Source: Atlanticothrix silvestris CENA357 (lineage in GTDB: Bacteria > Cyanobacteriota > Cyanobacteriia > Cyanobacteriales > Nostocaceae). Taken from it: a stretch of DNA of 64,000 nt. Below, piece after piece: positions 7,851 to 15,005 of the stretch. The position numbers were made by a program, and so were the translations under genes. Every line of letters begins with the position of its first letter. The stretch's first letter is position 1. Location: the NCBI RefSeq assembly GCF_016056295.1, contig NZ_JAECZB010000014.1, forward strand, positions 43,125-107,124. The letters are read 5' to 3'. The notes beneath the pieces were generated by a model that saw only the letters and a program-made list of their open reading frames with translations, was not told the origin of the DNA and made no database searches.

Positions 7851-7998
7851 TAAATAAAAAGTGACGGCGAGAGTCTTCTAAGGGTAGTTTTAGATTTTGG
7901 CGAAATACATTAACTTGTTCCTCACGACCAACAAACCCTGATTGTTGACGTTGTTTGAGAATATCCTGTAAACTCTTGGGCTTATTTAGCGGGTTCAT
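7765..7998 (-). pseudogene. N-terminal fragment of a STAND/AAA-type NTPase
   Basis: The 77-residue ORF has F-V-G-R-E-E-Q-V-N-V-F-R-Q-N-L followed by F-N-V-W-G-Q-G-R-V-G-K-T-T-L-L-R-Q-F, an intact Walker A P-loop in a context typical of cyanobacterial NTPases fused to TPR repeats. It ends 15 residues after the P-loop, so Walker B, sensor and arm domains are absent. The TPR array continues at once in another frame. This indicates an internal deletion joining the 5' and 3' parts of one gene out of frame. Such NTPases are often conflict or signalling proteins; no function can remain in this fragment. Confidence 0.7.
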
Positions 7999-8194
7999 TA
8001 CAAGATTCAGTTGTAAACTCTAATACATACAAGATAACTACTAAGTATGCATTCCCCATTTCGGATTTACAAAGATTTAATCCTTAATGTTTGCAAAAAC
8101 GAAAGGCTCAGATACTTAACTTTTGAGAAAATTTGGGGTTATTTTTGTTTATTGGCTAAGTAATAACCGCTATAATTAGCGGTGATAGCCTGCC

Positions 8195-8446
8195 AAACTT
8201 CTACTGTTGAAAATTAAACGAAAAGCTTTTAACTTCAAACTAAAGTGTTCTCATTGAAAACAAGAACATTCTGACTGAAAACTAAAATGTTCTTGTTTCA
8301 ACCGCAAACATTCTCACTTCAAACCGGAAAGTTTTCGTTTCAAACAAGAACGTTCTCACTTACAACAGCAAAATTGAAGCTCTGAACTCGGAGTTTTTCA
8401 CTTTAAACAGAAACATCCCAGATCAGAGCTAAAAGTTTTAAGTTTT
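8195..8446. repeat. Degenerate 21-nt tandem array, 12 units
   Basis: Twelve contiguous units of exactly 21 nt can be laid out from 8195 to 8446 (unit starts 8195, 8216, 8237 and so on), each beginning AAAC or a variant, with a core like AAGAACGTTCTCACT. Units are diverged but never lose register. Units 4 and 5 form a perfect 13-bp inverted repeat (8258-8270 with 8286-8298). On the + strand one frame gives a heptapeptide repeat near N-K-N-V-L-T-S, open from 8286 to 8429; the - strand gives F-E-V-R-T-F-x. Both are interrupted by stops, so this is not an intact gene. It lies directly 3' of the 155-aa gene at 8478. A separate hairpin (ccgct/agcgg) is at 8167-8182. Confidence 0.8.
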
Positions 8447-8458
8447 CGATGTACAAGT

Positions 8459-8477
8459 GTCGAGTTAATTTCTCGAC
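8459..8477 (-). terminator. Hairpin directly after the stop codon of the 155-aa gene
   Basis: A perfect 6-bp stem (gtcgag/ctcgac) with a 7-nt loop touches the TAA stop at 8478-8480. There is no T-run in the direction of transcription, so it may be a processing or stability element rather than a full terminator. Confidence 0.5.
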
Positions 8478-8945
8478 TTATAAGGCTTGTGGTTGGACTT
8501 TTTTCGATTTACGTGCAAATCTTCGCCCTAAATCATCAACCATCGAATCTAAACCAGCGCCTTTACCACTAGCTTTGGCATAGTTATAAACCATCAGCCC
8601 CGCTGCATAAGCTTCACTGCCAACAGCTACAGATGTATCATCTACCAACTCTTGTAATTGCGTCAACGACAGCAAAATCGGATACAAGGCTTCAAATAAT
8701 TCGATATCTCGGCGCATTTCATCCAAGTCAAAAGAACGAGGTAAGAAGTCAGGGTTTTGTGTGGCTATTTCCAACGCCTTACTCACAAACGCTCGACTCT
8801 TATCACCCAGCTTAGGTAAAGATTTACGCTCCTCGGTTGTCAAATCTACCAAGAATGGTAACTTTTCGCGGATAGTAGTAATTGCTTGCATCACGGCTTC
8901 TCGGTCTACTGGGGAAAGTTTTGCACTGATTTTAAGTTCTGCCAT
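8478..8945 (-). CDS. Conserved 155-aa protein of unknown function beside a tandem array
   Basis: The protein is wholly helical in appearance and soluble, with no signal peptide. Recognisable blocks are R-E-A-V-M-Q-A-I-T-T-I-R-E-K-L-P-F-L, L-T-T-E-E-R-K-S-L-P-K-L-G-D-K-S-R-A-F-V, Q-N-P-D-F-L-P-R-S-F, and V-G-S-E-A-Y-A-A-G-L-M-V-Y-N-Y-A-K. From memory, similar uncharacterised proteins with the same blocks occur in cyanobacteria and Bacteroidota. ATG at 8945 is well placed after an AT-rich leader. Its 3' end runs into a hairpin and then the 21-nt array, which would be transcribed with it if termination is incomplete. The C-terminal tail is basic (R-R-F-A-R-K-S-K-K). No function is proposed. Confidence 0.8.
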   Translation of the reverse strand: MAELKISAKLSPVDREAVMQAITTIREKLPFLVDLTTEERKSLPKLGDKSRAFVSKALEIATQNPDFLPRSFDLDEMRRDIELFEALYPILLSLTQLQELVDDTSVAVGSEAYAAGLMVYNYAKASGKGAGLDSMVDDLGRRFARKSKKVQPQAL

Positions 8946-9171
8946 TTTTCATACACTTTATATAGTGATTAATTTCAGTATTCCCCAAGTCAGTTAGGCA
9001 ATCATAGTTACTTGTAAGCAATTAAGAATTTTTTTATACATTTAAATAGATTATATTTCGCTAATTACCAGCCTTGAGCAAGTTTCTTGACTGGAGGCGA
9101 GTGGCGTTTGACCCAAGGAAACCCAGCATTTAGAGATAATAGTATTAGAACTAGCGAACAATAAACACAAC

Positions 9172-9393
9172 ATGAAAGCATACGAATTTGCCGCGAATGT
9201 CACCATTGAAGGCAAAATAGAATTACCAAATGTGATTTTGCAACAGTTAGAAAATAACCAGCAGGTAAAAGTAATTATTCTCGTTATTGAACCCACAGAA
9301 GAAGAACAAGAGAAAGTAGCTTGGCATCGTCGTGCAGCCGAACAATTATTAAAAGGCTACAGCGAAGATGATGCTATCTACGACACGATTTAA
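9172..9393 (+). CDS. AbrB/MazE-like or DUF2281-type antitoxin
   Basis: The 73-residue protein begins M-K-A-Y-E-F-A-A-N-V-T-I-E-G-K-I-E-L-P, a swapped-hairpin-like strand pattern typical of small cyanobacterial antitoxins, followed by a helical C-terminus with E-Q-L-L-K-G-Y-S-E-D-D-A-I-Y. The remains of a PemK/MazF-like toxin follow three bases after the stop codon. With its toxin broken it is probably a relic, though still an intact ORF. Confidence 0.65.
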   Translation: MKAYEFAANVTIEGKIELPNVILQQLENNQQVKVIILVIEPTEEEQEKVAWHRRAAEQLLKGYSEDDAIYDTI

Positions 9394-9396
9394 GCG

Positions 9397-9493
9397 ATGC
9401 AAAATTATCAACCTGGCGCAGTTATTTTGCTCAAATGATTGAGAAAAAGTGCGTCAACGCATCCAGCAAATATGGTCTTTCCTTGAAGAATAA
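9397..9493 (+). pseudogene. PemK/MazF-like toxin remnant with internal deletion
   Basis: ATG 9397 starts M-Q-N-Y-Q-P-G-A-V-I-L-L-K and then stops (9436-9438). This is the expected first strand of a PemK/MazF toxin (family pattern: x-x-G-D-V-V-L-L). Just after, a frame at 9443-9493 reads E-K-V-R-Q-R-I-Q-Q-I-W-S-F-L-E-E followed by a stop, which resembles the C-terminal helix of the same family. The roughly 80-residue middle is missing. The antitoxin directly upstream supports the reading. Short matches limit certainty. Confidence 0.5.
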
Positions 9494-9498
9494 AAGAT

Positions 9499-10323
9499 AT
9501 GACTTCTTCTCCCCATTACATCCCTCAATCTGACCCACCGCTTCCTCCTTGGGAAACCCTACCAACGATGTATGATTTACCCAGCGACAACCCAGAGGAA
9601 CCAGGCTTGCCAGACGATTTTCACTTTTTACAACCCTTACTTTTATATTTAACTTTTCAACCAATTAACTGGAACCCCGAACTAGTTTATAGTGCGGCTG
9701 ACCTCAATCTTTACTATGACCTCCAGCATCCTTTATGGTACAAACGCCCAGATTGGTTTGGTGTAGTAGGAGTGCAAAAACTCTACAAAGGGCAGGACTT
9801 ACGGCTAAGTTATGTAACTTGGCAAGAACCAGCAAATCCTTTTGTGGTTGTTGAGTTATTATCTTCAGGTACAGAAGACGAAGATTTAGGCACAAAAAGA
9901 GAAAGTGTAGTAGATAAACCTCCTAGCAAATGGGAAGTTTATGAACGAATTTTGCGAATTCCTTACTATATTGTTTTTAGTCGCTACACCAATGAACTTA
10001 GAGCATTTCAGTTAGTAGGTGGTCACTATGAACCGATGAGTTTAACTGATGGACGCTTACTAATGCCAGAGATAAATTTAAGTTTAGGTTTGTGGCAAGG
10101 GTCTTTTAGGGATATTGAAAGATTGTGGTTAAGGTGGTTCACTTTAGCAGGAGAATTGATTTGTGAACCCACAGAAGAAGTTGCTGCTGCTACCGAGAGA
10201 GCTATTATTGCTGAACAAGAAGCTACAGAAGCTAAACAAGAAGCTGAACAAGCAAAAAGAAAAGCTGAACAATTAGCAGAACGTTTGCGTCAGCTTGGTG
10301 TAAATCCTGATGAACTGGATTAA
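9499..10323 (+). CDS. Uma2 family (DUF820) PD-(D/E)XK-type protein
   Basis: The 274-residue protein has the Uma2 core: Y-K-R-P-D-W-F-G-V-V, F-V-V-V-E-L-L-S with the conserved glutamate, and K-W-E-V-Y-E-R-I-L-R-I-P-Y-Y-I-V-F. The N-terminus is Pro-rich and the C-terminus is an E-A/K-rich coiled coil ending L-G-V-N-P-D-E-L-D, equivalent to the tail of the other Uma2 protein at 5327. The two are paralogues of the same subgroup. Molecular role unknown; a nuclease fold is inferred from the family. Confidence 0.85.
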   Translation: MTSSPHYIPQSDPPLPPWETLPTMYDLPSDNPEEPGLPDDFHFLQPLLLYLTFQPINWNPELVYSAADLNLYYDLQHPLWYKRPDWFGVVGVQKLYKGQDLRLSYVTWQEPANPFVVVELLSSGTEDEDLGTKRESVVDKPPSKWEVYERILRIPYYIVFSRYTNELRAFQLVGGHYEPMSLTDGRLLMPEINLSLGLWQGSFRDIERLWLRWFTLAGELICEPTEEVAAATERAIIAEQEATEAKQEAEQAKRKAEQLAERLRQLGVNPDELD

Positions 10324-10426
10324 TTATTCCAACCCCAGGTATCCTTATAGACCTCCAGATAGACCTGCGATCGCCCAAAACTTGTCACAATAATGACGAC
10401 AACCGTTATTATGCACAACTAACATT

Positions 10427-11320
10427 ATGGGCTTTGGTATAGGTGACTTATTCTGGATTTTCCTCCTTCTTTCTTCACTGCAACCAATCTGGCAAAAGCG
10501 GCAAATGGAATATCGGCGCTTACGCGCCCTACAAGGATTCCAGCAAGAACGCAAAAGTCGGGTAATTTTATTAATTCACCGCCAAGAGTCTATTAGCTTA
10601 CTGGGAATTCCTCTATCGCGTTATATTACTATCGAAGACTCAGAACAGATATTGCGGGCAATTCGCCTCACCCCGCCAGATGTTCCAATTGACTTAATTT
10701 TGCACACTCCCGGTGGTTTAGTTTTAGCTACCGAACAAATCGCTAGAGCGCTAATTCGCCACCCGTCAAAAGTTAGTGTCTTTGTACCACACTATGCTAT
10801 GAGTGGCGGTACAATGCTAGCCCTCGCCTCTGATGAAATTATTATGGATGCTAACGCTGTCTTGGGGCCAGTTGATCCCCAGTTAGGCAACTATCCAGCG
10901 GCAAGTATTCTGAAAGTAGTTGAAGATAAACCCATCGGTGAGGTTGATGACCAAACCCTAATTATGGCAGACCTCTCACGCAAAGCTATTCAGCAGGTAC
11001 AGCGCTTTGTGCGGACTTTGCTGAAAGATAGTATACCTAAACAAAAAGTTTTACCTGAAAATATCGAATCGATTATCGAAGCCTTGACAACCGGACGCGT
11101 TACCCACGACTACCCCATCACTGTTGAGGAAGCAACAGAAATGGGGCTGCCCGTAACCGTCGGACTGCCCCGTTCAATTTACAATCTTATGGATTTGTAT
11201 CCCCAACCCCAAGGAGGACGGCCCACCGTCCAATACATTCCTATGCCTTACGATGACCGTCGTCCAATTTTACCCACACCCAAAGGGCGACCTATGGAAG
11301 AACCAAATCAGCAGATTTGA
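10427..11320 (+). CDS. Membrane-anchored Clp-fold serine protease (SDH proteinase family)
   Basis: The 297-residue protein begins with a single membrane segment (about residues 5-20) and a basic linker. A Clp/crotonase-fold domain follows, with L-H-T-P-G-G (substrate-binding loop), Y-A-M-S-G-G-T-M-L-A-L-A (nucleophile serine) and A-N-A-V-L-G-P-V-D-P-Q. This matches the Ser-Asp-His (SDH) serine proteinase family related to SppA. Such proteins are thought to act in membrane protein or peptide turnover. The C-terminal 40 residues are Pro-rich and probably disordered. It ends just before a convergent peptidoglycan-binding gene. Confidence 0.85.
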   Translation: MGFGIGDLFWIFLLLSSLQPIWQKRQMEYRRLRALQGFQQERKSRVILLIHRQESISLLGIPLSRYITIEDSEQILRAIRLTPPDVPIDLILHTPGGLVLATEQIARALIRHPSKVSVFVPHYAMSGGTMLALASDEIIMDANAVLGPVDPQLGNYPAASILKVVEDKPIGEVDDQTLIMADLSRKAIQQVQRFVRTLLKDSIPKQKVLPENIESIIEALTTGRVTHDYPITVEEATEMGLPVTVGLPRSIYNLMDLYPQPQGGRPTVQYIPMPYDDRRPILPTPKGRPMEEPNQQI

Positions 11321-11350
11321 GACTTTGGGGTAATAATTTTTTGCTGATGC

Positions 11351-12109
11351 TTAAGGGGTTGGTGTCACCGTTGGAGTTGGTGTCGCCATTGGAGTTGGTG
11401 TCGCCATTGGAGTTGGTGTCACCATTGGAGTTGGTGTCACCATTGGAGTTGGTGTCGCCGTTGGAGTTGGTGTCACCGTTGGAGTTGGCGTTGCTGTCGG
11501 AGTTGGTGTCGCCGTTGGAGTTGGTGTCACCGTTGGAGTTGGTGTCACCGTTGGAGTTGGTGTCGCCGTTGGAGTTGGTGTTGCCGTTGGGGTTGGTGTC
11601 ACCGTTGGTTGGGGCGACGGCTTAGTATTAGGCTGAGTAATTACTTTCTTTGCCTCTTCATTCAACTGCTGGCGGAGTGCTAAATTAGCAATTCCAGTTT
11701 CCTGTAGTTGATTTTTTTTCTGATACTGCTTGACTAACTCTTCTGTCCGAGAATCATAAAATTGATCAGTGGGCAAAGGAGAATTTGGTTGAAGCACCGC
11801 ATTCAAATTTGCTTCCAGAATTTTGACGATACTTCCAGCAAAATCTTGAGTTTTTGGCCCTACTATTCCATCAACACCAAGTTTATAACCCTTCTGAAAT
11901 TCGCGGATGGCCTTTTGAGTTGCCTCATCTGTGAGAGGCCCGTTCGTTACCTTAACGTTATAGCCTAATCCCCGCAACACGCTACGGAATTCTTGTGGCG
12001 TATAATTGCGCTGAAGAACAGCAAAAGTTGTATCTGAAATTACTACGCTAGCAGTTATCAAGCAGGTAGTAGCAATAATCGTACTTGGTTTTCCAAACCC
12101 ACACCACAT
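11351..12109 (-). CDS. Secreted peptidoglycan-binding protein with a Pro-Thr tail
   Basis: An N-terminal hydrophobic segment (about residues 9-28, ending near T-F-A) is a likely signal peptide. It is followed by a peptidoglycan_binding_1 domain (E-F-R-S-V-L-R-G-L-G-Y-N-V, D-E-A-T-Q-K-A-I-R-E-F-Q-K-G-Y-K-L, D-G-I-V-G-P-K-T) and a second, weaker copy near 115-150. From about residue 163 the protein is T-P-T-P-T-V/A/M repeats to the end, encoded by an 18-bp tandem repeat. Such tails probably span or anchor in the wall. No catalytic domain is present, so a binding role is inferred. Confidence 0.8.
   Translation of the reverse strand: MWCGFGKPSTIIATTCLITASVVISDTTFAVLQRNYTPQEFRSVLRGLGYNVKVTNGPLTDEATQKAIREFQKGYKLGVDGIVGPKTQDFAGSIVKILEANLNAVLQPNSPLPTDQFYDSRTEELVKQYQKKNQLQETGIANLALRQQLNEEAKKVITQPNTKPSPQPTVTPTPTATPTPTATPTPTVTPTPTVTPTPTATPTPTATPTPTVTPTPTATPTPMVTPTPMVTPTPMATPTPMATPTPTVTPTP
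11355..11612. repeat. 18-bp tandem repeat coding for T-P-T-P-T-x
   Basis: About 14 units of ggagttggtgtcaccgtt and variants (gccgtt, gccatt, accatt) form the 3' end of the peptidoglycan-binding gene. The variants sit in blocks, as expected from slippage or unequal exchange. Lengths are multiples of 18 bp and keep the frame. Confidence 0.9.
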
Positions 12110-12358
12110 AGTTGAAAGCTCCTTACTTTGACTTAAATCAGCATTATATAAACGTTCACAGGTGCATTTTACGTTTCTTTAAAGTTTTTTTCTCTGTTAT
12201 TTATGATTTTTGATTAATTGGATGTCTATTAGTTAAGTTCAAATAGCATTTAAAGAAAGATTTTTGCTATCTATCTATAGAGGTATTTAGTTTTACTAAT
12301 AGAAAGAGTAAAGAAAGATAGGAACCTATAATAACTGCTGTATAATTCAAAACTAAAA

Positions 12359-13807
12359 ATGACTAATCGAAAATCTCTAAAATTGCGAAACCTTTATTTT
12401 GAAAGGTTGATGGCAATTATTGCTACAGTCAACCTATGCTTAGTTTTGTTTAATTTGAGTTACATACCCTGGCGGGATTTTTACTGGCGAAGACTTCCTC
12501 AAATTACTCGGATTTATGATCCCATTAAGGGCATTGAATCCCATAGAGAAACAAAAAACTATCTAGAAACAGTCAACTCACTCGAAGAACAAGTCAGCCA
12601 GACAGGATTACAATCACCAGAAGTAAAAACTAAACTGGAGGATCTCGACCGTCTTAGCACAGAGATAATTGACAGTAATCCATTTGCGGCAATAGATAAA
12701 AGTGGTACTCTGGAAAAAATCAAAAACCGAATGCGCGATCGCACTAGGCAAGAATCTGCGAAAACTGCCTTTGCTACTTTTTGGAGTCAGGCTTACTTAA
12801 CGCAAAATGGCTGGGTATCAGAAATTAATTTTTTCAATCAAAAAATTCGTCCATTGATTGCCACTAACTACTACCGAGCAATTGGAGAAAATGGCGAGTT
12901 TATTGATGAATTTTGGCTGATTGACTTACCATTTGTGATTTTATTTGGTGTAGAGTTGCTGGCGCGTTCCTTTTATCTCCAGCGTCGCCATCCAAGTTTT
13001 AGCTGGTTAAATGCAATATTGTGGCGTTGGTACGACCTATTCTTACTGCTACCATTTTGGCGATGGTTACGAATCATACCTGTTTTAATTCGCCTCGACC
13101 AAGCGCGGATATTGAATCTTCAACCGTTGCGTCAACAAATTAATCAAGGGATTGTCGCCAATTTTGCTGAAGAACTCACAGAAATTGTCGTGATCAGAGT
13201 AATTAATCAAATCCAGGGTTCGATTCAGCGAGGTGAATTAACACGTTGGCTGTCGCAACAAGAAAACCTGCGTCCTTATATAGACATTAATAATATTAAT
13301 GAAGTGGAAGCGATCGCAGGTATTTTCGTGCAAACCATCGTTTACCAAGTGCTACCCAAAATTCAACCAGATATTGTTGCCATTTTGCACCACAACATTG
13401 CAACCGCCTTCCATCAAGTACCTGTCTATCGCAATCTCCAGAACCTACCTGGTGTAGGGGAAGCAGCAACCCAGTTCAGTGAACAATTGGCAACTCAAAT
13501 AGCCACCAACTTATACAATGCTCTAGTCAGCGCTGTCGAAGATCCCGTAGGTGCAAAACTTTCTGGCCAACTTGTGCAGCACTTCAGCGAAGCTTTAGGA
13601 GCAGAAGTGCAAAACAAACACGTGCTTTCAGAAATTCAAAGCTTACTTTTTGACTTTTTAGAGGAAGTCAAGCTCAACTACGTCCAACGTTTATCCCAAG
13701 AGGATATAGACCAAATTTTGGAGCAAACCAGACAGATCAAAACACAAGCATCCGTCCAGCCATTAGTAGATCGAGGTGCTGCTCTTTCACAAACCAGAAA
13801 AATGTAG
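12359..13807 (+). CDS. Conserved cyanobacterial membrane protein, function unknown
   Basis: The 482-residue protein has a first membrane segment at about residues 16-34, then a soluble helical region. Further hydrophobic segments lie near 185-205 (L-I-D-L-P-F-V-I-L-F-G-V-E) and 215-245 (W-Y-D-L-F-L-L-L-P-F-W-R-W-L-R-I). A long helical C-terminal half contains no recognised catalytic motif. The W-Y-D-L-F...R-W-L-R-I-I-P-V-L-I-R segment resembles the S3-S4 region of voltage-gated-like channels, but no pore loop is visible, so transport is not claimed. The upstream 249 bases hold no other gene. Confidence 0.75.
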   Translation: MTNRKSLKLRNLYFERLMAIIATVNLCLVLFNLSYIPWRDFYWRRLPQITRIYDPIKGIESHRETKNYLETVNSLEEQVSQTGLQSPEVKTKLEDLDRLSTEIIDSNPFAAIDKSGTLEKIKNRMRDRTRQESAKTAFATFWSQAYLTQNGWVSEINFFNQKIRPLIATNYYRAIGENGEFIDEFWLIDLPFVILFGVELLARSFYLQRRHPSFSWLNAILWRWYDLFLLLPFWRWLRIIPVLIRLDQARILNLQPLRQQINQGIVANFAEELTEIVVIRVINQIQGSIQRGELTRWLSQQENLRPYIDINNINEVEAIAGIFVQTIVYQVLPKIQPDIVAILHHNIATAFHQVPVYRNLQNLPGVGEAATQFSEQLATQIATNLYNALVSAVEDPVGAKLSGQLVQHFSEALGAEVQNKHVLSEIQSLLFDFLEEVKLNYVQRLSQEDIDQILEQTRQIKTQASVQPLVDRGAALSQTRKM

Positions 13808-14272
13808 CAGAAAAGCAGGGAGCAAGGAAGAAGAGGGGGGAAAAGGTGAGCCAGCGCGGTAAGGCAGCGCGGTCTTGGGGGTTTCCCCCAGGAGCGACTG
13901 CCGCACCCCTTGTGGGTCTTGGGGAGCCAGTCCGTTGCGGGGGTTTCCCCCGTTGAAGGAACTGGCGTGGAAACCACGCCACTTGCTTTATGCCGGCGGC
14001 ACTTCCTTCAAGTCGGCATAGCCGCCCAACGGAGTGCCTTGGGAACCCGTCCACCGCAGTGGCTCCCCATGAGCGACTGGCGATCTTCGCAGCGTAAAGC
14101 CTGCGGCATAGCTACGCTTAGAGCGACGCAGGAGCGTCACCCTCAAGGGGTTAAAGGGTAAAGGATGAAGAAACAAACCCTTTAACCCTTCCCCCCTTAC
14201 CCCTTCTTCTCAATGCCCCATGCCCCAATAACTATTGACTATTAAAGAAATGCGCTAAACTCAAAATAGAGG
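13808..14272. repeat. Intergenic repeat block with GC-rich hairpins
   Basis: No gene is supported here although several short ORFs run through it. The block contains self-complementary pieces such as ggcgtgg-aaa-ccacgcc (13964-13980) and two gggggtttccccc runs. There are also dispersed-repeat strings typical of Nostoc (gcggcatagctacgcttagagcgacgcaggagcgtc, split across 14103-14140). It ends in a polypyrimidine stretch (aaccctttaacccttcccc) that recurs at 63720. It separates the membrane-protein gene from the rimP leader. Confidence 0.75.
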
Positions 14273-14350
14273 CGAACCATATTTGGTTCGTCACAAGACT
14301 TCTTGGAAGATATCCCTATCGCAGGAAGTGGGTCAACGCCCACTTTTTTT
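14273..14350 (+). promoter_or_regulatory. Structured rimP leader with terminator-like hairpin
   Basis: Two hairpins precede rimP. The first is cgaacca-tatt-tggttcg at 14273-14290. The second has a 7-bp stem aagtggg/cccactt with a 6-nt loop at 14326-14345, followed by Ts to 14350. The second has the form of an intrinsic terminator and ends 13 bases before the rimP ATG. Terminator-like leaders before rimP-nusA operons are known in other phyla and fit feedback by NusA on its own operon; here that is inferred. Confidence 0.75.
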
Positions 14351-14363
14351 ATTGAATTCTCGC

Positions 14364-14825
14364 ATGACTCATCCCTTAGTCCCACAAATTATAGATTTGG
14401 CGACACCAGTAGCAGAAGAACTGGACTTGGAAGTCGTTGGCATCGTTTTTCACACGAACCAGCGTCCTCCAGTATTGCGGGTAGACATCCGCAACCCCCA
14501 GCAAGACACTGGTTTGGATGATTGCGAACGAATGAGCCGTGCTTTGGAAGCCTCCTTAGATGCGGCGGAGATCATTCCAGATGCTTATGTCTTAGAAGTA
14601 TCCAGTCCTGGTATTTCGCGGCAATTAATCACCGACAGGGAGTTTATTTCCTTCAAAGGATTTCCTGTAATCATCTCCACTTCCCAACCCTACGATGGAC
14701 AGCAAGAGTGGAACGGTCAGTTAATTCGCCGAGATGAAACAGCAGTTTACTTAAACCAAAAAGGTCGTGTAGTCGAAATCCCTCGTTCACTAATAACGAG
14801 GGTGCAGCTAGATGAGCGCCGATAA
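14364..14825 (+). CDS. rimP: Ribosome maturation factor RimP
   Basis: From ATG 14364 the protein is 153 residues, the normal RimP length. It has the N-terminal alpha/beta domain ([19 protein letters not shown]), the conserved [10 protein letters not shown] block, and [12 protein letters not shown], then an Sm-like C-terminal barrel. RimP binds the 30S subunit and is needed for late maturation near S12. An upstream in-frame TTG would run through the terminator hairpin and is rejected. It heads the rimP-nusA-ylxR-infB cluster. Confidence 0.93.
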   Translation: MTHPLVPQIIDLATPVAEELDLEVVGIVFHTNQRPPVLRVDIRNPQQDTGLDDCERMSRALEASLDAAEIIPDAYVLEVSSPGISRQLITDREFISFKGFPVIISTSQPYDGQQEWNGQLIRRDETAVYLNQKGRVVEIPRSLITRVQLDERR

Positions 14826-14831
14826 ACAAGG

Positions 14832-14990
14832 GATTAGGGGCTAAGGACTAGAGGCTAGAGGCTAGAGGTTAAAGATTAGAGATTGGGGACTAGAGTAAAA
14901 CTTTTCTCTAAATCCCTATTCTTTAATGCTGAGTTTCTACTTTTTTTACTAGCACCTAGTTCCTAGTCCCTAATCTTTAGTCCCTGATTT
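14832..14990. repeat. Tandem ctagagg/ctagtcc repeats in inverted arrangement
   Basis: Between rimP and nusA, heptamer-like units (gactagag, gctagagg) at about 14832-14895 are answered by the complementary ctagttc/ctagtccc series at about 14945-14990, so the region can fold back on itself. A strong AAGGAG for nusA follows at about 14993. Confidence 0.75.
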
Positions 14991-15005
14991 TAAAGGAGAA
15001 TATTT

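Noticed and set aside
8195-8446. CRISPR array
   Set aside because: The units are contiguous, 21 nt, diverged and lack spacers; no cas1/cas2 lies nearby.
11317-11625. 102-residue ORF of S-P-L-E-L-V repeats
   Set aside because: It is the complement of the T-P-T-P repeat of the peptidoglycan-binding gene.
13678-14176. Several overlapping ORFs on both strands
   Set aside because: They are translations of GC-rich dispersed repeats; none has family features.
14283-14363. N-terminal extension of RimP
   Set aside because: The extension would translate the leader hairpin and T-run; ATG 14364 gives the normal length.
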